From Micromonospora pisi (GTDB taxonomy: Bacteria; Actinomycetota; Actinomycetes; Mycobacteriales; Micromonosporaceae), in the NCBI RefSeq assembly GCF_003633685.1, contig NZ_RBKT01000001.1, positions 992,001 to 1,056,000 on the forward strand: a DNA stretch of 64,000 nt, given 5' to 3'. Made by a program: the position numbers and the translations under genes. A model generated the notes under the pieces. That model saw only the letters and a program-made list of their open reading frames with translations, was not told the DNA's origin and made no database searches. How positions within the stretch are numbered: position 1 is the first letter of the stretch; every line of letters begins with the position of its first letter. Shown here one piece after another: positions 9,298-17,992 of this stretch.

Positions 9298-10139
9298 CGA
9301 TGATCCGGGCCAACGGGATCGAGGTGCACGTCGAACACCTCGATCCACCGGCCGGCGGGCCGGGCGGGGTCGGCGCCGGCCGGGGTGATGGACCGGCCAC
9401 CCTCGTGATGATCCACGGGATGGCCTCCGACAGCCTCGCGAGCTGGTATTTCACGCTCGCCAAGCCCCTGGCCGATGCCGGGCTGCGGGTGCTGATGTAC
9501 GACCTGCGGGGGCACGGCCACAGCGAGCGCCCACCCACCGGCTACGCCCTCGACGACTTCGTCGACGATCTGTCGGCGATGCTGGCCGAACTCGACGTCA
9601 CCGGTCCGGTGCACCTGCTCGGCAACTCGTTCGGCGGCACGATCGCATTCGCCTACGCGGTCCGACACCCGGAACGGGTCGCCTCCGTCGCGGCGATCGA
9701 ATCCTCGCCGCCGACCAGGGCGTGGATGGCCCGGGTCGCGCGCCGGCTGGACCGGGCCTCCGATCTCCTACCCCGGCCGGAGGCGCTGGCGCGGATCAGC
9801 GCCGGTCGGGGGGAACGGGTGGCCCGCCGGGCCCGGGCCACCGGCGAGATGCTGGTGACGACCACGCTGGCCAGGGACCTACCGGCCAGTGCCCTGCCCA
9901 GTTCCGCGCAGATCAGCGCGATCGGCGTACCGGTGCTCTGTCTGTACGGCGCGAACTCCGCGGTCGTCGAGCTGGCGCCGGCCGTGGTCCGGCTGCTACC
10001 GCAGACGCGGACCGTGGTCCTACCCGGCGAGAAACACACCGTCCTGGTCGACCGGCCGGAGGCGGTCCGCCGGCTCGTCCTGGCCTGGCTCCGCGAGGAG
10101 TGCGCCGTCGAGGTGGCCGAGGCCGCCACCACCCCGTGA
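9294..10139 (+). CDS. Alpha/beta hydrolase, possible chain-releasing thioesterase
   Basis: A 281-residue alpha/beta-hydrolase-fold enzyme with an oxyanion-loop HG (VMIHGMAS), the strand-turn YDLRGHGHSE and the nucleophile Ser112 in GNSFGG. A late Asp or Glu (near YGANSAVVE) and His in GEKHTVL would complete the triad. The GTG at 9294 overlaps the ACP stop; an ATG at 9300 is an alternative. It has no signal peptide, so it is cytoplasmic. Coupling to the ACP suggests that it hydrolyses an acyl-ACP or edits the chain. That role is inferred; esterase or epoxide-hydrolase activity cannot be excluded from sequence. Confidence 0.82.
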   Translation: MTMIRANGIEVHVEHLDPPAGGPGGVGAGRGDGPATLVMIHGMASDSLASWYFTLAKPLADAGLRVLMYDLRGHGHSERPPTGYALDDFVDDLSAMLAELDVTGPVHLLGNSFGGTIAFAYAVRHPERVASVAAIESSPPTRAWMARVARRLDRASDLLPRPEALARISAGRGERVARRARATGEMLVTTTLARDLPASALPSSAQISAIGVPVLCLYGANSAVVELAPAVVRLLPQTRTVVLPGEKHTVLVDRPEAVRRLVLAWLREECAVEVAEAATTP

Positions 10140-10165
10140 CAACCCATCGTGCAGGAGGTCCTCGG

Positions 10166-11128
10166 ATGGACACCCCGGTCCCCGGCAGGTCGATCATCAT
10201 CAGCAACGGCCGGTGCGGCTCGACGCTGCTCTCCGACCTGATCGCGGAGCAGCCCGAGACTCTCTCGGCGCAGGAGTTCTTCATGTCCGTCGCGCCCTGG
10301 GCACGCAGTTCCGAGGTGCTTACCGGGGCCGCGTACTGGGCGGTGCTGAGCAGCCCCAAGGCGGAACTCGCCACCCTCTTCCGGATCGGGTTGCCGCCGA
10401 AGGAGGTGCGCTATCCCCCGACCGGCCGGTGGGCGGACCGGATGACCGAACTGCCACGGATCCTCGCCATCACCCTGTCGAAGCTGACCGCCGACCCGGA
10501 CGGCCTCTTCGACCAGCTCGCCGAGCGGGTGCCGGACTTCCCGACGCAGTCGGTCGGTGACCACCACCGGATGTTCCTCGACCTGCTGGCCGTGGTGACC
10601 GGCAAACGGCGCTGGGTCGAGCGCTCCGGCGGGTCGAGTCACGTCGCTCCGTACCTGTTGCGGGCATTTCCCGAGGCGAAGGTGGTGTACCTGACCCGCG
10701 ACCGGGAAGCGACCGCCCGATCGATGAGCCGGCACTCGTCGTTCCAACTGATCCAGCTGCGGGTGGAGTTCCTCGGCCGGTGCGGGCTTGATCCGTTCCG
10801 GATCGAGCCCGGCCAGTCGGTGCCCGAGGATCTGGAACGGTACCTGCCGGACCGGCTCACCGCCGACCTGCTCCGGGAGCGGGGACAGGACCTGCGCCGC
10901 TATCTCGGTCTGAGCGCGTTCCTGACCAGCCAGGCCGAACAGGCGCTCACCGACCTGCCCCCGCGACACCTGCACCGGATGAGCTACGAGGACCTGGTCG
11001 CCGACCCGGTCGGGCAACTCGGCCTGCTGGCCCGGTTCCTGGAGTTCGAGGACTGGGAGGACTGGGCGCGGCGGGTCGCCGGACGGGTGGTCGCGCCCAC
11101 CAGGTCCCGAGAGGTCGCCGCGGCCTGA
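10166..11128 (+). CDS. PAPS-dependent sulfotransferase-like protein
   Basis: A 320-residue protein with a CAGGAGG ribosome site at 10152-10158. Near the N-terminus SNGRCGSTLLSDL (about residues 13-25) matches the 5'-phosphosulfate loop of the sulfotransferase family (S-x-R-S-G-S/T-T-LL). A second signature, YLTRDREATARSMSRH, matches the region that binds the 3'-phosphate (Arg and Ser). SYEDLVADP near the C-terminus is also typical. It should transfer sulfate from PAPS to a hydroxyl, most simply on the product of the neighbouring synthases. The cysQ-cysD-cysN genes downstream supply APS and remove PAP, which supports this reading. The acceptor is not known. Confidence 0.87.
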   Translation: MDTPVPGRSIIISNGRCGSTLLSDLIAEQPETLSAQEFFMSVAPWARSSEVLTGAAYWAVLSSPKAELATLFRIGLPPKEVRYPPTGRWADRMTELPRILAITLSKLTADPDGLFDQLAERVPDFPTQSVGDHHRMFLDLLAVVTGKRRWVERSGGSSHVAPYLLRAFPEAKVVYLTRDREATARSMSRHSSFQLIQLRVEFLGRCGLDPFRIEPGQSVPEDLERYLPDRLTADLLRERGQDLRRYLGLSAFLTSQAEQALTDLPPRHLHRMSYEDLVADPVGQLGLLARFLEFEDWEDWARRVAGRVVAPTRSREVAAA

Positions 11129-11182
11129 CCGCGTCCATGCCCCACCAAACGTCATGACTCCGTCGAACGAGAGGAACCATTG

Positions 11183-13003
11183 GTGAAACCATTCCGGATG
11201 TCGGGCCGGCGACCACTCGCCGCGGCCGCCGTACTGGGACTGCTGTACGTGCTGGCGACGCCGTCGCCGGCCGCCGCCGCCCCGATCGGGACGGATGCGC
11301 CGGGTACGTCCGGACACCAACCGACGTACGAACGGAAGCTGATCGGGAAGGGCACCCCGGACGAGTGCTTCGCCGGTGTCGGTGTCGCCTATCCACCCGG
11401 TCCCCCGTGCGCGGTCGGGCAGTCGAAGGTGAACCAGTCCTACCTGTGGGGCATGACCCAGACCGAGCAGAGCCTGTGGTTCGGCACCGGAGCGAACGTC
11501 AACTGCATGACCAGCGGACGCAACCTGCGCAACACCACACCGAACCTGAACGAGGACTGGGTCTGCGAGTACGGCGAGAGCCAGATCGTGAAACGCAACC
11601 CGACCCTGCCCGCCACCCTCGGCGACCATCGCCCGCCCCGGCTGTACACGTACGACAAGCGATCGCGGCGGTTGACGGAGAAGACCGACGCGGTCAAGAG
11701 CGCCTCCACCACCGACGCCAACCGGTTGAGTACGACCGCCGGAATCCGGGCCGCCGGCACCCATCAGGGGGTGGCGTTCCTGGGTGGGCCCGCCCTGGGC
11801 GAGAGCATCAACCTGTTCGCCTTCGACACCTACACCGGAGCCTTCCTCGGCTCGGTCAACCTGCCGGCGTACGGCAACATCCGCCACTTCGTGGTGGCCG
11901 ACGGCGCGCTCTACGCGGGAGTCGGGGTGGGCGCGAACGGTGGTAACCGGGGGCACGTGCTGCGCTGGACCGGCTCCCGGAGCAACCCGTTCAGCTTCCT
12001 CGAGGTCGCGAACCTGCCGGCCCAGGCGGCGGACCTGACCGTGCACGACGGGCGGATCTTCGTGACGACGTGGACGGGTTCCGGTGACGACGCACTCGCC
12101 GCCGCGGTACCCGGCACTACCGACGAGCCGCTGTCCGGGGTCGCCGGGGTGTGGATGAGCCCGAAGCTGTCCCAGGGCGAACGCGGCCTCACGCCGGCCG
12201 ACGCCGACAACTGGACCCAGGTCTGGTCGGTGGACGGGTACGAGCCCGATCCGGTCGTCGCCCGCACCTACGCCCTGGGTGGGCTGGCCTCGTTCAACGG
12301 CTACCTCTACTGGGGCACGATGCACGTGCCGATGAAGGCGACCACGGTGCACATCGCGACCCACCCGCCCGCGAACGAGGCCGCGCTGCGCGCCTCGGTA
12401 CGCGGCACCCAACGGGCGATCAGCATCTTCCGCGGTAAGAGCTTCGGCGACCGCCACCAGCGCGTCGATCTGCTGTACGGCGCACCCCAGTTGCCCGCGT
12501 ACGACCCGGCGGGGAACGGCGGCGCGGGCCTCTGGGCCGCCGTCTCGACCGGTTACACCCCGCTGTACGGCCCGTCGGGCATGGGCAACCCGTACAACAA
12601 CTACACCTGGAAGATGGCGGTGGCGGGCGGGAAACTCTACGTGGGCACCATGGACTGGAGCTACATCTCCAAGGACCTGGGCCAGGACACCGCCCGGCTG
12701 TTGGGTGTCACCGGCCCGGCCGCGGCCGAGTTCGGCGACGCCTCCGTGCTGGCCGACGACCCTCCGCCGGCACCGGTCTACGGCGGCGACCTGTTCGTCT
12801 TCGACTCGACCAGCAAGCCGGCCACGGTGGTGGACAACAGCGGGCTCGGCAACTACCTGAACTACGGGATCCGCAACATGATCGCCGACGGGTCGACCCT
12901 CTACCTGGGCATGGCCAATCCGATGAACCTGCGTACGGACCCGGACGACGACGTTCCCGAGGGCGGCTGGGAACTGATCCGGCTGAGTACGCAGCGGTGT
13001 TAG
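11183..13003 (+). CDS. Secreted protein of unknown function, probable beta-propeller-like
   Basis: About 606 residues. The GTG at 11183 is chosen because GAGGAA at 11171-11176 is well spaced; the TTG at 11180 is an alternative. A signal peptide is clear: basic start (KPFRMSGRRP), hydrophobic core, then an Ala-rich cleavage region (SPAAAAP). The mature part has many repeated strands with patterns such as GALYAGVGVG, GRIFVTTW, GYLYWGTM, GKLYVGTM and STLYLGMA, which look like blades of a propeller. Several Cys residues may form disulfides. I recognise no catalytic motif. Its place between the sulfotransferase and the exporter suggests a role outside the cell in handling the product, but this is only context. 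Confidence 0.8.
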   Translation: MKPFRMSGRRPLAAAAVLGLLYVLATPSPAAAAPIGTDAPGTSGHQPTYERKLIGKGTPDECFAGVGVAYPPGPPCAVGQSKVNQSYLWGMTQTEQSLWFGTGANVNCMTSGRNLRNTTPNLNEDWVCEYGESQIVKRNPTLPATLGDHRPPRLYTYDKRSRRLTEKTDAVKSASTTDANRLSTTAGIRAAGTHQGVAFLGGPALGESINLFAFDTYTGAFLGSVNLPAYGNIRHFVVADGALYAGVGVGANGGNRGHVLRWTGSRSNPFSFLEVANLPAQAADLTVHDGRIFVTTWTGSGDDALAAAVPGTTDEPLSGVAGVWMSPKLSQGERGLTPADADNWTQVWSVDGYEPDPVVARTYALGGLASFNGYLYWGTMHVPMKATTVHIATHPPANEAALRASVRGTQRAISIFRGKSFGDRHQRVDLLYGAPQLPAYDPAGNGGAGLWAAVSTGYTPLYGPSGMGNPYNNYTWKMAVAGGKLYVGTMDWSYISKDLGQDTARLLGVTGPAAAEFGDASVLADDPPPAPVYGGDLFVFDSTSKPATVVDNSGLGNYLNYGIRNMIADGSTLYLGMANPMNLRTDPDDDVPEGGWELIRLSTQRC

Positions 13004-13009
13004 CCGGTT

Positions 13010-13049
13010 GGCCCCGCTCGGGTGGCACAGCGTGGGCACGGGCGGGGCC
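13010..13049 (+). terminator. Possible hairpin after the secreted-protein gene
   Basis: Arms 13010-13020 and 13039-13049 can pair over 11 positions (one G-T wobble) around an 18-nt loop, 7 bp after the stop. There is no clear T run, so termination would be weak or absent. An AT-richer stretch follows before the next gene. Confidence 0.4.
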
Positions 13050-13118
13050 GACCGCACGGATACACCAACCAGCACGGATCCTTACATATCCCGAACATCA
13101 CTATGTCATGGTGCGAAT

Positions 13119-14141
13119 ATGATGGAAATTAGTAGATCTTGGACAGGCCATGCGGGACGGCACAGCCGGTGGCGGCACCTGCTCACGGTCCTGCCGCTCG
13201 TCGGAGCGCTCACCCTGCTGGCCGGTTGCGGGCTGTTCCGGGACGATCCGGAGCAGCACGAGGTCGGACCGGTGTCCACCATGCCGAGCGGCTCCTCGGC
13301 GCACACCCTCGTGGTCGACGGGCAGGAACGCGGCTTCCGCCTCTACCGCCCGGCGAACCTCGCCCGGTCGACCTCGGTGCCGCTCGTGGTGATGCTGCAC
13401 GGCGCGCTCGGCACCGGCAGCCAGGCGGAAAACTCGTACGGCTGGAACGCCGAGGCGGACCGGGAGGGCTTTGTCGTCGCGTACCCGGACGGGTTGAGCC
13501 GCTCCTGGGCGGTGGGCCCGGACTGCTGCGGCCCACCGGCCCGCGACGGCGTGGACGACGTGGCCTTCATCCAGCACCTGGTCTCCACCGTGGCCGATCA
13601 GCTTCCGGTGGACCGCAACCGGATCTACGCCACCGGGATCTCCAACGGCGGGATGCTCGCGTACCGACTGGCGTGTGACACGAAGCTGTTCGCCGCGATC
13701 GGGCCGGTGGCGGCGACCCAGGTCGGCCCATGCCCGTCCCCGGCACCGACCTCCGTGATCCACATCCACGGGACGGCGGACCAGACAGTGCCGTTCGACG
13801 GTGGTCCGGGCAAGCGGGACAACGACGGGACCGGACGCAATCCGGTCAAGATCGACGGCCCGCCCACCCCCGACCTGCTCGGCCAGTGGCGTACGACCGG
13901 CGGATGCGGCGCACCGGTGACCACCGTCTCGGGCCCGGTCAGCACCTCGGCCGCCACCTGTCCCGGGGGACGGGCGGTCGAGTTGGTCACCGTCGACGAC
14001 GCCGGCCACCAGTGGCCCGGTGCCGCCGGCCCCGAACCGGCGGCGCAACGCCTACTCGGCCTGGATCCACCCACGACCGCACTGGACGCAACCGAGACCA
14101 TCTGGCGTTTCTTCGACGCACACCCCCGAACCGGCGGCTGA
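13119..14141 (+). CDS. Secreted lipoprotein esterase of the LpqC / PHB-depolymerase-like family
   Basis: A 340-residue lipoprotein. A lipobox LLAGC follows a hydrophobic segment, so the mature N-terminal Cys should be lipid-anchored on the outer face of the membrane. The catalytic part has VVMLHGALG, the nucleophile Ser in GISNGGM, an Asp in IHGTADQTVPFDG and His in DDAGHQWPG, the layout of polyhydroxybutyrate depolymerases and feruloyl esterases. Paired Cys (DCCGPP) are also usual. The start is uncertain: ATGs at 13119 and 13122 lie in an AT-rich patch with no good ribosome site. This AT-rich patch may hold a local promoter. Its link to the cluster product is unproven. Confidence 0.85.
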   Translation: MMEISRSWTGHAGRHSRWRHLLTVLPLVGALTLLAGCGLFRDDPEQHEVGPVSTMPSGSSAHTLVVDGQERGFRLYRPANLARSTSVPLVVMLHGALGTGSQAENSYGWNAEADREGFVVAYPDGLSRSWAVGPDCCGPPARDGVDDVAFIQHLVSTVADQLPVDRNRIYATGISNGGMLAYRLACDTKLFAAIGPVAATQVGPCPSPAPTSVIHIHGTADQTVPFDGGPGKRDNDGTGRNPVKIDGPPTPDLLGQWRTTGGCGAPVTTVSGPVSTSAATCPGGRAVELVTVDDAGHQWPGAAGPEPAAQRLLGLDPPTTALDATETIWRFFDAHPRTGG

Positions 14142-14190
14142 CCCGCACCGGCCGCCCATCCACCCGACAGCTCAGGACAGGGAGCAGCAG

Positions 14191-15330
14191 ATGCCAAGCA
14201 GTGGTGGCAGCCCGCCCGCGGTCGAGGTCACCGACCTCGTCAAACGCTATCCCGCAAGCACGACCGCAGCCGTGGACGGGCTGTCCTTCACGGTGGCCCC
14301 TGGCGAGATCTTCGGGCTGCTCGGACCGAACGGCGCCGGCAAGTCGACCACCATCGGCATCCTCACCACCCGGCTGCGGGCGTCCGCAGGCCGGGCGCTG
14401 GTCGGCGGGGTCGACGTGGTCGGCGACCCGGTCGCGGCCCGTGCCCAGTTGGCCGTCGTACCCCAGCACAACAACCTCGACCGGTCACTGACGCCACGAC
14501 AGAACCTGGTGTACCACGCCGCGTACCACGGCGTCGGCCGCGCCGTACGCAACGCCCGAGCCGACGCGCTCCTGGACCGTTTCGGCCTGACGGATCGAGC
14601 GGACAAGCGGATCGAGGCGTACTCGGGCGGCATGGCGCAACGGCTGATGATCGCCCGCGCGTTGATCCACGAGCCGGCGGTGCTCTTCCTCGACGAGCCC
14701 ACCAACGGCCTGGACCCGCAGTCCCGGCGGCTGATCTGGAGCCGGATCCGCGAGCTGCGCGGGCGCGGTGTGACGGTCGTGCTGACCACACATCAGATGA
14801 ACGCGGCCGCCGCCCTGGTCGACCGGGTCGGCATCGTCGAGCATGGCCGGCTGCTCACCCTGGACAAGCCGGGCAACCTGGTCAGGGGTCTCGCCGGACG
14901 ATCGATCCTCGACCTGACGGTCACCCCGGCCGCGCTCGACGAACCGGACGAGCTTCTGCGTGCACTTTCCGAGGTCTCCGGCGTACGCAAGGGTGAACGG
15001 CTCGCCGCGGCGCCGCCGCCCGGCGCCGGGGCCGCCAACCTCCGCTCCGGCCTCGGCCTCGGCGGCGGTGCGGGGTTCGGCGCGGGTGCGCCGGCTGCCG
15101 CACTGGCCGCGCTGGCCCGGCGGGAACGGGCGGTCGCCACGCTCGCCCCCGACCCCGGCGGGCGCCAGCGCGTCCGGATCCGGCTGCATCTCGCCACCGA
15201 CCCCGCCACCGTGCTCGGGCCGGCGCTCACCATCCTGACCACACGGTCGGCGACCCTCACCGACGTACACATCGCCGAGCCGAGCCTCGAAGACGTCTTC
15301 ATCGGACTGACCGGAAGGGACCCACGGTGA
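14191..15330 (+). CDS. ABC-2-type exporter ATP-binding protein (DrrA-like)
   Basis: A 379-residue ATPase. The start at 14191 has a good AGGGAG site. Walker A is GPNGAGKST, the signature is YSGGMAQRL, Walker B is VLFLDEP, and the switch His lies in TTHQM. The C-terminal accessory domain is interrupted by a Gly/Ala-rich stretch (about nt 15005-15115) that is probably a flexible insertion. Its last codon overlaps the permease start (GTGA). With the permease it forms a drug- or lipid-export type transporter, suited to moving the sulfated product out of the cell. Confidence 0.92.
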   Translation: MPSSGGSPPAVEVTDLVKRYPASTTAAVDGLSFTVAPGEIFGLLGPNGAGKSTTIGILTTRLRASAGRALVGGVDVVGDPVAARAQLAVVPQHNNLDRSLTPRQNLVYHAAYHGVGRAVRNARADALLDRFGLTDRADKRIEAYSGGMAQRLMIARALIHEPAVLFLDEPTNGLDPQSRRLIWSRIRELRGRGVTVVLTTHQMNAAAALVDRVGIVEHGRLLTLDKPGNLVRGLAGRSILDLTVTPAALDEPDELLRALSEVSGVRKGERLAAAPPPGAGAANLRSGLGLGGGAGFGAGAPAAALAALARRERAVATLAPDPGGRQRVRIRLHLATDPATVLGPALTILTTRSATLTDVHIAEPSLEDVFIGLTGRDPR

Positions 15331-16157
15331 CCGACCTCGACGCCCCGGCGGTAGCGGCAACGAGCACCACGGCGGCGCCCGCGAGACCCAGCGCCCACCG
15401 GGTCTTCCTGGCCATCCTGCGCCGGGACCTGCTGGTCACGGGCAAGGAACTCTGGGTCATCCTGGTCCAGGTCGGCCTCACCCCGCTGTTCATGCTCTTC
15501 GTCTTCGTCAACGTGCTCGGCGGGCAGGGCATCGTCACCCGGAACTTCGCCGACCTGTTCCTGCCCGGCATCATCGCGCTCGCCGCGCTCACCACCGCGT
15601 TGCAGAGCGTCGCGCTGCCACTGGTCAAGGAGTTCGGCTTCACCCGGGAGATCGAGGACCGGCTCCTCGCCCCGCTGTCGACGAACCTGGTCGCGGTGGG
15701 CAAGCTCGTGGTGGCGATGCTGCGTGGTCTCATCGCCGCAGCCCTCATCTACCCACTGGGCGCACTGATGGTCGGCTCGGCACCCTGGCAACCCGGACGG
15801 CTACCGATGGTCCTGCTGACGGTCCTGCTCGGCGGATGGATCGGCGGCGGCATCGGCATGACGCTGGCGACGATTCTGCCCGTCCAACGAATCAACATCA
15901 CGTTCTCGCTGGTCGTGACCCCGATCATCTGGACCGGTTGCATCCACTACCCGTGGCCACGGCTCTCTTCGATGCCCTGGTTTCAGACGGTCACCGCCCT
16001 CAACCCGATGACCTACGTCTCCGAGGGCGTACGCGGGGCGATGTTGCCCGGCGTCGCGCACATACCGGCCTGGGTCTGTCTGCTGGTCCTGACCGGGGTG
16101 GCCGCGTTGGTCACGGTCACCAGCGTACGAAGCTTCAGTCGGCGTGCCGTCCAGTGA
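15327..16157 (+). CDS. ABC-2-type exporter permease (DrrB-like)
   Basis: A 276-residue integral membrane protein with about six hydrophobic segments, the usual size and pattern of the ABC-2 permease family. The GTG at 15327 overlaps the ATPase stop. The motif region LPGIIALAALTTALQSVALPLVKEFGFTREIEDRLLAP contains the typical ABC-2 loop after the second membrane segment (EIEDRLLAP). The coupling coordinate with the ATPase makes co-expression likely. The substrate is inferred only from position in the cluster. Confidence 0.9.
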   Translation: MTDLDAPAVAATSTTAAPARPSAHRVFLAILRRDLLVTGKELWVILVQVGLTPLFMLFVFVNVLGGQGIVTRNFADLFLPGIIALAALTTALQSVALPLVKEFGFTREIEDRLLAPLSTNLVAVGKLVVAMLRGLIAAALIYPLGALMVGSAPWQPGRLPMVLLTVLLGGWIGGGIGMTLATILPVQRINITFSLVVTPIIWTGCIHYPWPRLSSMPWFQTVTALNPMTYVSEGVRGAMLPGVAHIPAWVCLLVLTGVAALVTVTSVRSFSRRAVQ

Positions 16158-16194
16158 ACGGCACGATCCACGCGTCTACCGGAGGTGTTCGTCG

Positions 16195-17058
16195 ATGAAC
16201 GTGCTGGAACCCCCCAGGTCCGAAGCCCCCACGTCGGATGGCGCGTTCGCGGCCTGGTTGGCCGACCGGGCCGGCCGGTTACTGCTGCGCGTACGCGCCG
16301 AACACGGTCACGACGACCCGGCCGCGTTGAAGCGCGCGGGTGACCGGGCGTCGCACCAACTGCTGCGCGATGAACTGGCCCGGTGCAGGAGCGCCGACGC
16401 CGTGCTCTCGGAGGAGGACGACGGCGCCCGGCAGGTGTGGGCCACGGGTACGGCCGGATCCCCGCCGGACCGGCTGGGCGCCGACCGGGTGTGGATCATC
16501 GACCCGTTGGACGGAACCCGCGAGTTCTCCGAGCCGGGCCGGACGGACTGGGCGGTGCATGTCGCACTCTGGCAACGGAACGCGCCGACGGAGCACCGCC
16601 TCGTCGCGGGCGCCATCGCCCTGCCGGCCCAGGGTCGTACGCTCGGCACCGATACGCCCCCACCCCGGCCGACGACGGTCAGCGGTCGGACGATCCGGTT
16701 GGCGGCGAGTCGGAGCCGGCCGCCGGTGTTCTTAAGCGAGTTGGCCGACGAGGTTGGCGCGGAGTTGGTGCCGATGGGGTCGGCGGGCGCGAAGATCGCG
16801 GCGGTGGTCAGAGGTGAGGTCGACGCGTACGTGCACGCGGGCGGGCAGTACGAGTGGGATTCGGCCGCGCCGGTGGCTGTGGCGACGGCGACGGGGCTGC
16901 ACGCTTCCCGAATCGATGGTTCTGCGTTGAGATACAACGAGGCTGATCCGCGGCTACCGGACCTGGTGGTCTGCCGGCCGGAACTGGCCGCTCCACTCCT
17001 TGCCGCGCTGCGGCAACACCGGGTCCTCACGCCGGCAACGGCCACGGCAGCCGGCTGA
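16195..17058 (+). CDS. cysQ: 3'(2'),5'-bisphosphate nucleotidase (CysQ-like)
   Basis: A 287-residue member of the inositol-monophosphatase fold. ATG 16195 has GGAGG at 16181-16185. The metal-binding signature is intact: SEEDDGA (acidic pair) and IIDPLDGTREF (D-P-L-D-G-T), with a later WDSAAP motif. It should remove the 3'-phosphate of PAP, the inhibitory by-product of sulfotransfer, and possibly of PAPS. This fits next to the sulfotransferase and cysDN. It contains a TTA leucine codon at 16732-16734, rare in such genomes and in streptomycetes dependent on the bldA tRNA. Confidence 0.9.
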   Translation: MNVLEPPRSEAPTSDGAFAAWLADRAGRLLLRVRAEHGHDDPAALKRAGDRASHQLLRDELARCRSADAVLSEEDDGARQVWATGTAGSPPDRLGADRVWIIDPLDGTREFSEPGRTDWAVHVALWQRNAPTEHRLVAGAIALPAQGRTLGTDTPPPRPTTVSGRTIRLAASRSRPPVFLSELADEVGAELVPMGSAGAKIAAVVRGEVDAYVHAGGQYEWDSAAPVAVATATGLHASRIDGSALRYNEADPRLPDLVVCRPELAAPLLAALRQHRVLTPATATAAG

Positions 17059-17065
17059 CACCGCG

Positions 17066-17992
17066 ATGGAAACAATCGACACGACGATTCCAGCGGCGTA
17101 CCGGGTGTCGCATCTGGACGCCCTGGAGGCCGAGAGCATCTTCGTGATGCGTGAGGTGGTCGCCGAACTGGAACGGCCGGTCCTGCTCTTCTCTGGTGGC
17201 AAGGACTCGATCGTGATGCTCCGGTTGGCCCAGAAGGCGTTCGCTCCGGCCCGGATCCCGTTCCCGGTGATGCACGTCGACACCGGACACAACTTCGCCG
17301 AGGTGTTGGACTACCGGGACCAGCGGGTGGCCGAACTCGGCCTGCAACTTGTGGTCGCGAGCGTGCCCGAAGCCCTGGAAGCGGGTCTGGTCCGGGAGTC
17401 GGCGGACGGGATGCGTAACCGGATCCAGACGCCGGTGTTGCTGGCCGCGGTGGAGAAGTACCGGTTCGACGCGTTGTTCGGTGGGGCGCGGCGGGACGAG
17501 GAGAAGGCCCGGGCCAAGGAGCGGGTGTTCAGTTTCCGGGACGACTTCGGTCAGTGGGATCCGAAGAACCAGCGGCCGGAGCTGTGGTCGTTGTACAACG
17601 GTCGGCATCATCCGGGTGAGTCGATCCGGGTGTTCCCGTTGTCGAACTGGACCGAGCTGGATATCTGGCACTACATCGCCCGGGAGCGGTTGGCGCTGCC
17701 GTCGATCTACTACGCCCACGAGCGGTTGGTGGTCGAGCGGGACGGGATGCTGTACGCGGTGAACGAGTTCATCCGGCCGAGAGGCGCGGAGGAACCGTTC
17801 AAGGCGCAGGTGCGTTACCGCACGGTCGGCGACGCGTCGTGCACGGCGGCGGTCCGCTCCGACGCCGACACGGTGGAGCTGGTCATCGAGGAGGTCGCCG
17901 CGACCCGGATCACCGAGCGTGGGGCGACCCGGGGCGACGACCGGGTCAGCGAGGCCGCCATGGAAGACCGCAAACGGGAAGGCTACTTCTGA
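17066..17992 (+). CDS. cysD: Sulfate adenylyltransferase subunit 2
   Basis: A 308-residue PP-loop ATP pyrophosphatase. LLFSGGKDS binds the pyrophosphate. GGARRDEEKARAKER and NWTELDIWHYI are standard CysD segments, and the C-terminal EDRKREGYF is nearly invariant in the family. It makes APS from ATP and sulfate, driven by the GTPase CysN. The start at 17066 leaves 7 bp after cysQ, and its stop overlaps the cysN start, so the three genes are co-transcribed. Length matches the family. Confidence 0.96.
   Translation: METIDTTIPAAYRVSHLDALEAESIFVMREVVAELERPVLLFSGGKDSIVMLRLAQKAFAPARIPFPVMHVDTGHNFAEVLDYRDQRVAELGLQLVVASVPEALEAGLVRESADGMRNRIQTPVLLAAVEKYRFDALFGGARRDEEKARAKERVFSFRDDFGQWDPKNQRPELWSLYNGRHHPGESIRVFPLSNWTELDIWHYIARERLALPSIYYAHERLVVERDGMLYAVNEFIRPRGAEEPFKAQVRYRTVGDASCTAAVRSDADTVELVIEEVAATRITERGATRGDDRVSEAAMEDRKREGYF

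Noticed and set aside
9653-13075. An 1140-residue minus-strand frame over hydrolase, sulfotransferase and secreted-protein genes
   Set aside because: It crosses three genes with good ribosome sites and motifs on the plus strand, and shows no protein character itself.
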